Positions 1 to 4,886 of a stretch of DNA of 5,500 bases are shown here, one piece after another. The notes beneath the pieces are model-generated. The model had not been told where the DNA came from. It worked only from the letters and a program-made list of their open reading frames with translations, and did no database searches. Positions within the stretch are counted from its first letter, which is position 1, and each line of letters starts with the position of its first letter. Where the stretch lies: NCBI GenBank assembly GCA_013042025.1, contig JABDQY010000246.1, forward strand, positions 1-5,500. The letters are read 5' to 3'. Source of the DNA: Bacteroidia bacterium. Lineage in GTDB: Bacteria; Bacteroidota; Bacteroidia; NS11-12g; UBA9320. A program made the translations under genes and the position numbers.

Positions 1-885
1 GTTCAAGAAAGTCTTAGAAAGCATGCTGATGCGATCAACAAACACACAGCAAAGGGTACTTACTTTTTTGATTATGGAAACGCATTTTTGTTAGAAGCTT
101 CAAGAGCTGGGGCAGATGTAATGTCTCCAAACGGTATTGATTTCAAATACCCAAGTTATGTTCAGGATATACTTGGCCCAATGTGTTTTGATTATGGATT
201 TGGTCCGTTTAGATGGGTCTGTACGAGTGGTAATCCTATTGATTTAAGAAAATCAGATGAAATTGCAACTCGAGTTATGCAGAAGATTAAAGTATCTGCA
301 CCTAAAGAAATCCAGCAACAGATGGAAGATAATATTAAGTGGATTGAAGAAGCTGAAAACAATAAAATGGTAGTTGGTTCTCAAGCTCGAATTTTATATG
401 CAGATAGCGAAGGGAGAATTAAAATTGCAGAAGCATTTAATAAAGCAATTGAAAGTGGAGAAATCTCAGCTCCTATTGTTTTAGGTAGAGATCATCACGA
501 CGTAAGTGGAACCGATTCGCCGTATAGAGAAACGAGTAATATTTATGATGGTAGCAAGTTCACTGCTGACATGGCCATCCATAATGTAATAGGAGATAGC
601 TTTAGAGGGGCTACATGGGTAAGTATTCACAACGGTGGTGGAGTAGGATGGGGAGAGGTGATAAATGGAGGTTTTGGCATGTTACTCGATGGAACTAAAG
701 AAGCAGATAGTCGTTTAAAAAGCATGTTACTCTACGACGTTAACAATGGTATAAGTAGGAGGAGTTGGGCCAGAAATCCTAACGCACAGTTTGCTATAAA
801 GCGAGAAATGGAAAGGAACAATAATCTGAAAGTAACATTGCCTAATTTAGTTGACCAAAACATTCTAGATGACCTAGATTATTAG
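1..885 (+). CDS. hutU: Urocanate hydratase (urocanase), C-terminal part, cut by left window edge
   Basis: Urocanase converts urocanate to 4-imidazolone-5-propionate with a tightly bound NAD+ in the cytoplasm, the second step of histidine degradation. The frame is open from base 1 to the TAG at 883-885, giving 294 residues. The start lies outside the window, and the in-frame TTG at 88 is not a credible start because conserved sequence (FFDYGNAFLLEASRAGAD) spans it. Fragment residues 66-72 are GFGPFRW, 162-167 GRDHHD and 210-219 HNGGGVGWGE, all urocanase hallmarks. Cys62, just before GFGPFRW, is in about the place of the reactive cysteine of Pseudomonas urocanase, though the local spacing differs. 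The text resembles the long animal-like form (about 670 residues) more than the 555-residue proteobacterial form: it has VVGSQARILY where the latter has FQGLPARICW. About half to 60 percent of the protein is missing on the left. No other hut gene follows it in the window. Family assignment is very secure. Confidence 0.97.
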   Translation, partial: VQESLRKHADAINKHTAKGTYFFDYGNAFLLEASRAGADVMSPNGIDFKYPSYVQDILGPMCFDYGFGPFRWVCTSGNPIDLRKSDEIATRVMQKIKVSAPKEIQQQMEDNIKWIEEAENNKMVVGSQARILYADSEGRIKIAEAFNKAIESGEISAPIVLGRDHHDVSGTDSPYRETSNIYDGSKFTADMAIHNVIGDSFRGATWVSIHNGGGVGWGEVINGGFGMLLDGTKEADSRLKSMLLYDVNNGISRRSWARNPNAQFAIKREMERNNNLKVTLPNLVDQNILDDLDY

Positions 886-925
886 TTAAATCGGGTTTTA
901 AATATAGAAGAAATAGTATAAAAAA

Positions 926-951
926 GCATGCACTTCGTAGGAAGTACATGC
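926..951 (-). terminator. Intrinsic terminator of the cytochrome/DUF5777 operon in the convergent gap
   Basis: Two 11-base arms (926-936 and 941-951) flank a 4-base loop. Read on the minus strand, the stem is continuous with one G-U wobble and is followed at once by six U residues (plus-strand A at 920-925). Read on the plus strand, the same position is a C-A mismatch and only a short CCTTT follows. The hairpin therefore suits the minus-strand operon ending at 992, about 40 nt upstream, and may also stop urocanase transcripts less efficiently. It is nearly equidistant from both stop codons. Confidence 0.85.
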
Positions 952-991
952 CTTTAAACACTAAAAGTTTATAATTAAAAATTTAATCAAT

Positions 992-1954
992 TTAGTATCT
1001 TTTTAACATCATTTCAATCAAGTCTTCCTCCTGAGCATCAAGCAATCTTGTTATGTTAAAGCCAAATAAGAATGCTCCATCTGCGTAATTGAACGAATTA
1101 TGCACGTTGTTGAATTGAGGAACAATTGATTGATAATTACCTGCAAACACTTGAAAAGCATGTAATGGTGTTGCTATTTCAACTCCAGCACTAATATTTG
1201 GATAAGGATTGTTCATGTGATGATTGGTAATGGGTTGATCAAAATCGGCAATAAATGCAGTTGCACTTGATATTTTATATCTCGCCAGAACAGAGAATGA
1301 TAGGTGATCATTTTTCATTTTTGCAACTTGTTCGTTTGCATCGTTGATGTAAGCTTCAACAACATTCATATGAGAATGATTTAATGATATTTGAGCTGAG
1401 AAATCACGTGTTACTTTCTTAGAAACCATCAGTTGATTGAAATAACTGAATCGATCGGATGTCTTAGTAAAATTGTCTTCTGATCTTGTATCAGCAGCAA
1501 CATTACCAAAATATGTAACACTAACCGGAGCTGGTTTAGCTCCTCTTTCTTTTATCAAAGCATACTTGTAGTTTAGGTCCCATAGCAACTTTTCCTTTGT
1601 AAAACCTACACCTACCATAAAGTTGTCTAGTGGTACATAACCAAAACCAATTCTAATGTTGGAGGGGGCATACAGGCCTAATAAATCGCTATAGCCATTT
1701 TGAACTGTTCCAAATCTATGAAGTATGTCAAGTTCCATAGTTTTCTTAAGTGGCACTTGTGTAGTTTGGTTGTCAATAAGCCAGATACTCTCAAAAGTAT
1801 TTCCTATCCTTTGTAATGGTCTACTGTGAATGGATATTTGAATTACGGTATCTTCATTATGATCTTGAGCGAAACTTTGGTTAGGTAGCAGCATACAGAT
1901 ACTTGCTACTAAGCTAACAACTAATGAATATGTTAATGTATCTAATTTTTTCAT
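992..1954 (-). CDS. DUF5777-like outer-membrane beta-barrel protein
   Basis: This 320-residue protein is probably exported to the outer membrane. Residues 1-29 form a type I signal peptide (MKK, a hydrophobic stretch at about 9-23, then QSFA before Q30). The rest alternates short aromatic and hydrophobic strands with polar turns, as in a beta barrel. The early segment (MELDILHRFGTVQNGYSDLLGL, then IRIGFGYVPLDNFMVGVGFT) resembles the DUF5777 family of Bacteroidota, recognised here from memory of the pattern rather than a search. Most barrels end on the last strand; here a strand-like AFLFGFNITRLL is followed by an acidic tail, DAQEEDLIEMMLKRY. It lies 11 bp downstream of the lipoprotein gene on the same strand and is surely cotranscribed with it. 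The ATG at 1954 is chosen because the signal peptide begins there; no Shine-Dalgarno sequence is visible, as is usual in this phylum. The molecular function is unknown; a role linked to the partner cytochrome is inference. Confidence 0.8.
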   Translation of the reverse strand: MKKLDTLTYSLVVSLVASICMLLPNQSFAQDHNEDTVIQISIHSRPLQRIGNTFESIWLIDNQTTQVPLKKTMELDILHRFGTVQNGYSDLLGLYAPSNIRIGFGYVPLDNFMVGVGFTKEKLLWDLNYKYALIKERGAKPAPVSVTYFGNVAADTRSEDNFTKTSDRFSYFNQLMVSKKVTRDFSAQISLNHSHMNVVEAYINDANEQVAKMKNDHLSFSVLARYKISSATAFIADFDQPITNHHMNNPYPNISAGVEIATPLHAFQVFAGNYQSIVPQFNNVHNSFNYADGAFLFGFNITRLLDAQEEDLIEMMLKRY

Positions 1955-1965
1955 GATTGTAATAT

Positions 1966-2358
1966 TTAGTTATTAAGAGCTCCTTGTTCTATCCAGGCTA
2001 ATACTTTTGCATTATAAAGTGCATCTGGCCCAGTTAATGGCATTGACAATGATTCCTCATCATTCATCCATTTATAGAGCGAACTTTCTTTTGGGTTTGT
2101 AGTGTTTATATAACCATCGTTGATAAGCACAGTATATGCATTTGCTGGTGATAAATCTGGGACTTGGTCTCCAACATCATGACAACCAGACATATTACAA
2201 CTCTCGTTAAATATTGGAATAATATCTGATGTAAATGACATTTCACCAACATCGCCAATGTTGGCACCAGGCACTACTTGATCATAGGCACATGCACTCC
2301 ACATCAGAATGAAGAAGGTTGCAATTGCCAATAAGGAATTTGCTTTCAAATTTTTCAT
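1966..2358 (-). CDS. Small c-type-cytochrome-like lipoprotein with a CX4CH heme motif
   Basis: This is a 130-residue exported protein. Residues 1-22 are a lipoprotein signal peptide; the likely lipidated residue is Cys23 (WSAC, a relaxed lipobox). The mature part begins a cytochrome-c-like domain with SDIIPIFNESC. Cys54, Cys59 and His60 form CNMSGCH, a CX4CH motif rather than the usual CX2CH. Met106 in SMP is the likely distal axial ligand, and the domain ends in WIEQGALNN, a typical ending of small cytochrome-like domains in Bacteroidota. It is therefore probably a monoheme electron carrier anchored in the periplasm or at the outer membrane. Covalent heme attachment is inferred, since CX4CH is handled less commonly by cytochrome maturation systems. 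The ATG at 2358 starts the signal peptide directly. It is the first gene of a two-gene operon with the DUF5777 protein, behind a candidate promoter at 2401-2408. Confidence 0.82.
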   Translation of the reverse strand: MKNLKANSLLAIATFFILMWSACAYDQVVPGANIGDVGEMSFTSDIIPIFNESCNMSGCHDVGDQVPDLSPANAYTVLINDGYINTTNPKESSLYKWMNDEESLSMPLTGPDALYNAKVLAWIEQGALNN

Positions 2359-2400
2359 GATAATTATTTTAAAATTAGTGTACTACTTTTAAGTGTTGGT

Positions 2401-2408
2401 CAAAGCTA
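2401..2408 (-). promoter_or_regulatory. Candidate -7 promoter element (TAnnTTTG) for the cytochrome/DUF5777 operon
   Basis: The minus strand reads TAGCTTTG, an exact match to the TAnnTTTG -7 element of Bacteroidota housekeeping promoters. It lies 42 bp upstream of the lipoprotein ATG, which would give a leader of roughly 35-40 nt. No good -33 TTG is seen at the usual spacing, so the promoter would be weak or activator-dependent. A poorer alternative is TAATTTTA, nearer the gene. Confidence 0.5.
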
Positions 2409-2441
2409 CTACCAATGGTTTTAAAATAAGATTTTCGGGAT

Positions 2442-2455
2442 ATGACTTACGTCAA
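2442..2455 (-). promoter_or_regulatory. FNR/CRP-family-like operator half-sites (TTGA-N6-TCAT)
   Basis: The minus strand reads TTGACGTAAGTCAT, one base from the symmetric TTGA-N6-TCAA layout bound by FNR-type regulators; the inner TGAC-GTAA-GTCA is perfectly symmetric. Its centre lies about 40 bp upstream of the candidate -7 element, roughly -53 from the predicted transcription start. That it controls the cytochrome/DUF5777 operon is inference; short palindromes also arise by chance. Confidence 0.35.
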
Positions 2456-2482
2456 CAATTTGAGTGCGACTTATCATGCTAA

Positions 2483-2510
2483 ATTGACAGAAATATATAT
2501 TTCTATCAAT
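2483..2510. repeat. 28-bp AT-rich dyad: operator or 3'-end hairpin
   Basis: The 28 bases are symmetric around 2496/2497 except for one pair (C2488 and A2505). In DNA this gives outer half-sites ATTGA and TCAAT around a TAGAAATATATATTTC-like core. As minus-strand RNA the odd pair becomes a G-U wobble, giving a 12-bp stem with a 4-nt loop about 105 nt after the dnaJ stop codon. As plus-strand RNA it is a C-A mismatch. It lacks a proper U-tract, with only AAUUUAGC following in the minus sense. It could be a weak terminator or RNA-stabilising hairpin of the dnaJ transcript, or an operator upstream of the cytochrome operon. Confidence 0.5.
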
Positions 2511-2614
2511 GCAGTAGGAAATTTAAAAGCAGGTATGTTTTAGTTTGGTAAACATCAACTAACTAAGAAGAGGTTGTGCTCGGGACTTGAGCTGTAAGTT
2601 CTTCAGTAGTCGAA

Positions 2615-3745
2615 TTACCCGTGAAAAAAGTCCTTCATTTTATCGAAAAAGCCTTTTTCCGAATTCGGATCTGGAGCAAAGTTTTCAGAGTTTAATAATT
2701 CTTTAAGCAGCTTTTTCTCATCGGAGTTTACTTTTTTAGGAGTAAATACATTCACATATATAAGCTGATCTCCAGTTCTATAACCATTTACTTCTGGAAT
2801 TCCTTTTCCTCTTAATCGAAGCACTTTACCACTTTGTGTACCTGCTTCAATTTTAATTTTTGCTTTACCCGAAACTGTTGGCACTTCTACTTCTGTTCCA
2901 AGTGCTGCTTGCGGAAAGCTAATATGAAGATTGTAAATGATGTTGTTGCCATCTCGTTGCAATTGTTTGTCTGCAACTTCTTCAATAAGTACCATTAAAT
3001 CACCAGCAATTCCACCAGGTGTTTCATTCCCTTTTCCTTGAACATTTAACTGCATGCCATCAGCAACCCCTGCAGGGATGTTGATAGACGTAGTAACCTC
3101 TTCCATTGTGAGGCCCATACCATCAGCACCATGAGGAATATTTTTTATTTTCTTTCCGCTACCACTGCATGTTGGGCAAGGACTAGAAGTTTGCATTTGA
3201 CCTAAGAAAGTACTCTGTACACGGGTTACCTGTCCTTTACCTTTACAAGTACCACAAGTTTCAAAAGTTACTCCTTTTGCAACAACTTTCTTTTTATACT
3301 TGATCTTCTTCTCAACCCCATTAGTAATTTCTTGGATGGTTAATTTTAGCTTGATTCGAATGTTTGAGCCAACAGCTTGTCTTGCTCTTCCTCCTCGACC
3401 TCCGCCTCCGCCAAAGAAGCTTTCAAATGGACTTCCGCCCATGTCTCCAAAGATGTCTCCGAAATGGCTAAATATGTCATCCATATTCATTCCACCTCCA
3501 CCGAATCCACCAGCTCCGCCATCTACTCCGGCATGACCAAATTGATCATAACGTTGTTTCTTTTCTGAATTACTTAGCACTTCATATGCTTCAGCTGCCT
3601 CTTTGAATTTTTCTTCAGCTGCCTTATCATCAGGATTTTTATCCGGATGAAATTGAATTGCTTTTTTTCTATAAGCTTTCTTTATTTCCTCAGGTGTTGC
3701 AGATTTTGCTACACCTAAAACTTCATAGTAATCTTTCTTTGCCAT
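2615..3745 (-). CDS. dnaJ: Chaperone DnaJ (Hsp40) with a reduced zinc-finger domain
   Basis: DnaJ delivers unfolded proteins to DnaK and stimulates its ATPase in the cytoplasm. The 376-residue protein has a J domain (about 3-70, with HPD at 33-35), a Gly/Phe-rich linker (about 72-120), a zinc-finger region (about 145-200) and C-terminal substrate-binding beta domains (about 215-345). Classical DnaJ has four CXXCXGXG motifs making two zinc centres; here only two remain, CGTCKGKG (Cys164, Cys167) and CPTCSGSG (Cys190, Cys193). By alignment with the E. coli layout these correspond to motifs II and III, the centre needed for work with DnaK; the sites of motifs I and IV hold lysine-rich and HGADGMG-like sequence. 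The start is the ATG at 3745, not the in-frame TTG at 3757 inside grpE: MAKKDYYEVLGV is the conserved N terminus and a GGAG lies 6 nt before the ATG. It begins 1 bp after the grpE stop, so it is cotranscribed and probably translationally coupled. Confidence 0.97.
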   Translation of the reverse strand: MAKKDYYEVLGVAKSATPEEIKKAYRKKAIQFHPDKNPDDKAAEEKFKEAAEAYEVLSNSEKKQRYDQFGHAGVDGGAGGFGGGGMNMDDIFSHFGDIFGDMGGSPFESFFGGGGGRGGRARQAVGSNIRIKLKLTIQEITNGVEKKIKYKKKVVAKGVTFETCGTCKGKGQVTRVQSTFLGQMQTSSPCPTCSGSGKKIKNIPHGADGMGLTMEEVTTSINIPAGVADGMQLNVQGKGNETPGGIAGDLMVLIEEVADKQLQRDGNNIIYNLHISFPQAALGTEVEVPTVSGKAKIKIEAGTQSGKVLRLRGKGIPEVNGYRTGDQLIYVNVFTPKKVNSDEKKLLKELLNSENFAPDPNSEKGFFDKMKDFFHG

Positions 3746-3746
3746 A

Positions 3747-4283
3747 TTACTCTCCAACTACAACTTTTGCGAAACGAATAACTTTTTCGTTTAACATATA
3801 CCCTTCCTCAATTACGTCTACTACTTTTCCTTTAAGTTTTTTCTTTGGAGCTGGAATTTTTGTTACAGCCTCATGGAAATCGGGATCAAAATCTTTTTCA
3901 ATAGATTTAAAAGGCTTTAATCCTTTGCTTGTTAATGATCCTTTAAATTTATTGTATACCAAGTCAACACCTTGTCGAATGGTTTTAACATCACCTTTTT
4001 TATCCATGTTTTGAAGTGCTCTTTCGAAGTCATCCAAAACAGGTAGTAAGTCTGTCAAAATATCCTGTCCTGCAGTTTTAAATAAGTCTAAACGTTCTTT
4101 AGCTGTTCTTCTTCTGAAGTTGTCAAACTCAGAATACAGGCGTAAATACTTGTCGTTTAGTTCATTGTATTTTTCTTCAGCAGTGGGTTCGCTTGAACTA
4201 ACTGTTTCTTTATCAGTGTCTTCCGAAGAATTGTCAGTATTTATTGCGTCTAATTCTTCTTGTTTTTTCGTTTCTTCCGACAT
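3747..4283 (-). CDS. grpE: Nucleotide-exchange factor GrpE
   Basis: GrpE is the cytoplasmic exchange factor that releases ADP from DnaK and so completes the DnaK-DnaJ-GrpE cycle. The 178-residue protein fits the family length. Residues 1-35 are a low-complexity acidic and Ser/Thr-rich tail. Residues about 36-90 form the long dimerising helix with the family text YLRLYSEFDNFRRRTAKER and LLPVLDDFERAL. The C-terminal beta domain carries the signature region FDPDFHEAV (132-140), then GYMLNEKVIRFAKVVV (161-176). The ATG at 4283 is a typical MSEE-type start; no Shine-Dalgarno sequence is visible. The gene lies 73 bp downstream of the TlpA-like gene and 1 bp upstream of dnaJ. No TAnnTTTG element or CIRCE repeat is seen in the 73-bp gap, so readthrough from murA-tlpA is likely, with possible local control at the dyad 4338-4354. 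Confidence 0.97.
   Translation of the reverse strand: MSEETKKQEELDAINTDNSSEDTDKETVSSSEPTAEEKYNELNDKYLRLYSEFDNFRRRTAKERLDLFKTAGQDILTDLLPVLDDFERALQNMDKKGDVKTIRQGVDLVYNKFKGSLTSKGLKPFKSIEKDFDPDFHEAVTKIPAPKKKLKGKVVDVIEEGYMLNEKVIRFAKVVVGE
3750..3755 (-). promoter_or_regulatory. Shine-Dalgarno sequence of dnaJ inside the end of grpE
   Basis: The minus strand reads GGAGAG, 4-6 nt before the dnaJ ATG depending on which bases pair with 16S rRNA. It is formed by the last sense codons of grpE (GGA GAG, Gly-Glu). This decides the dnaJ start at 3745. The other starts in the window show no comparable motif, so it may mark reinitiation by ribosomes finishing grpE. The codons may also simply encode a conserved C terminus. 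Confidence 0.6.
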
Positions 4284-4337
4284 TATTATATTAAATAATT
4301 ATATCAGATAAGAAGCAAAAGCTTTGCCATACAGAAT

Positions 4338-4354
4338 TGTGTCAATATGACACA
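4338..4354. promoter_or_regulatory. Perfect 7-3-7 inverted repeat between the TlpA-like gene and grpE
   Basis: The plus strand reads TGTGTCAATATGACACA, with perfect 7-base arms around a 3-base spacer. It starts 2 bp after the stop codon of the TlpA-like gene and lies 54 bp before the grpE ATG. No U-tract follows on the minus strand, so it is a poor terminator. An operator for a dimeric regulator, or an RNA processing or attenuation hairpin before the chaperone genes, is possible. It does not match CIRCE, and its odd centre does not fit the CRP layout TGTGA-N6-TCACA. Confidence 0.5.
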
Positions 4355-4356
4355 GA

Positions 4357-4884
4357 TTATTCTGCCAAGTGAGACGTAAGAAATTTGTCGAGATTATTAC
4401 CAAAAAGCCCCTTTGCTATAATGGTTCCTTCTTGATCAATTAATAGATTATGAGGGAGGTATTTAAAATTGTATGTTTCAACTATTGGGCTGTCCCATTT
4501 TTTAAGATCAGAAACATGGTATTTCCAATTCATTCTATCGTTTGCAATTGCTTTCTTCCATACTTCAGAATCCTTGTCTAAACTCACACTGTATATTTCG
4601 AAACCATTTCCAACGTCAAAATTCATGTCTTTGAATTTAGAGTAGGCTTTTTTGAAATTAATATTTTCAACCCTGCATGTTCTGCACCAGCTGGCCCAAA
4701 AATCGATAAGAACAACCTTACCTCTTAAATCAGAAAGCTTCAATGTATTTCCATCAATGTTGGGTAAAGCAATTTCTGGTGCCTTATCACCTACAGCAGG
4801 TTTAATATCCGTAATCGCATAAGTAAATGCAAAAGCTACTAGAGACAATATGGTAATAAAAGCAATTGATTTAAAAATCTTCAT
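4357..4884 (-). CDS. TlpA/ResA-like thiol-disulfide oxidoreductase, exported or membrane-anchored
   Basis: This 175-residue thioredoxin-fold protein probably reduces or exchanges disulfides in the periplasm. Residues 6-23 are a hydrophobic N-terminal segment, either a signal peptide cleaved near TYA or a membrane anchor. The domain starts with VGDKAPEIALPNIDG and continues with LSDLRGKVVLIDFWASWC, the usual TlpA/ResA sequence. The redox motif is W66-C67-R68-T69-C70; Arg-Thr replaces the more common Gly-Pro or Arg-Pro pair, which could shift its redox potential. The cis-proline is P144 in YLPHN, followed by LLIDQEGTIIAKG. Both catalytic cysteines are present, so it should be active. It begins 2 bp after the murA stop codon and so is cotranscribed with it; no Shine-Dalgarno sequence is visible. 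The substrate is unknown: cytochrome c maturation, envelope protein repair or peroxide reduction are all possible, and the neighbours do not decide. Confidence 0.9.
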   Translation of the reverse strand: MKIFKSIAFITILSLVAFAFTYAITDIKPAVGDKAPEIALPNIDGNTLKLSDLRGKVVLIDFWASWCRTCRVENINFKKAYSKFKDMNFDVGNGFEIYSVSLDKDSEVWKKAIANDRMNWKYHVSDLKKWDSPIVETYNFKYLPHNLLIDQEGTIIAKGLFGNNLDKFLTSHLAE

Positions 4885-4886
4885 AA

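Noticed and set aside
2535..2555. Hairpin with 6-base arms and 9-base loop after dnaJ
   Set aside because: The arms are short and nearly all A-T, no U-tract follows on the minus strand, and this level of pairing is expected by chance in AT-rich DNA.
3300..3568. Two plus-strand open frames opposite dnaJ
   Set aside because: They are antisense shadows of the Gly/Phe-rich part of dnaJ; the proline- and serine-rich translations are just the complement of glycine codons, and no start signals are present.
3746..3757. Upstream TTG start for dnaJ, adding MESN
   Set aside because: It overlaps the end of grpE, whereas the ATG at 3745 has a GGAG at proper spacing and begins the conserved MAKKDYYEVLGV.
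3658..4311. Plus-strand open frames opposite grpE and the start of dnaJ
   Set aside because: Both are antisense to highly conserved coding sequence, have no recognisable domain and have no ribosome-binding or promoter signal.
4315..4327. GCAAAAGCTTTGC palindrome-like sequence before grpE
   Set aside because: Only the inner AAAGCTTT is exactly symmetric; eight bases is too short to support an operator call.
4338..4354. CRP-type or CIRCE heat-shock operator
   Set aside because: The dyad has an odd centre and TGTG-N9-CACA spacing, unlike TGTGA-N6-TCACA, and shares nothing with the CIRCE arms TTAGCACTC and GAGTGCTAA; only an unassigned dyad is supported.
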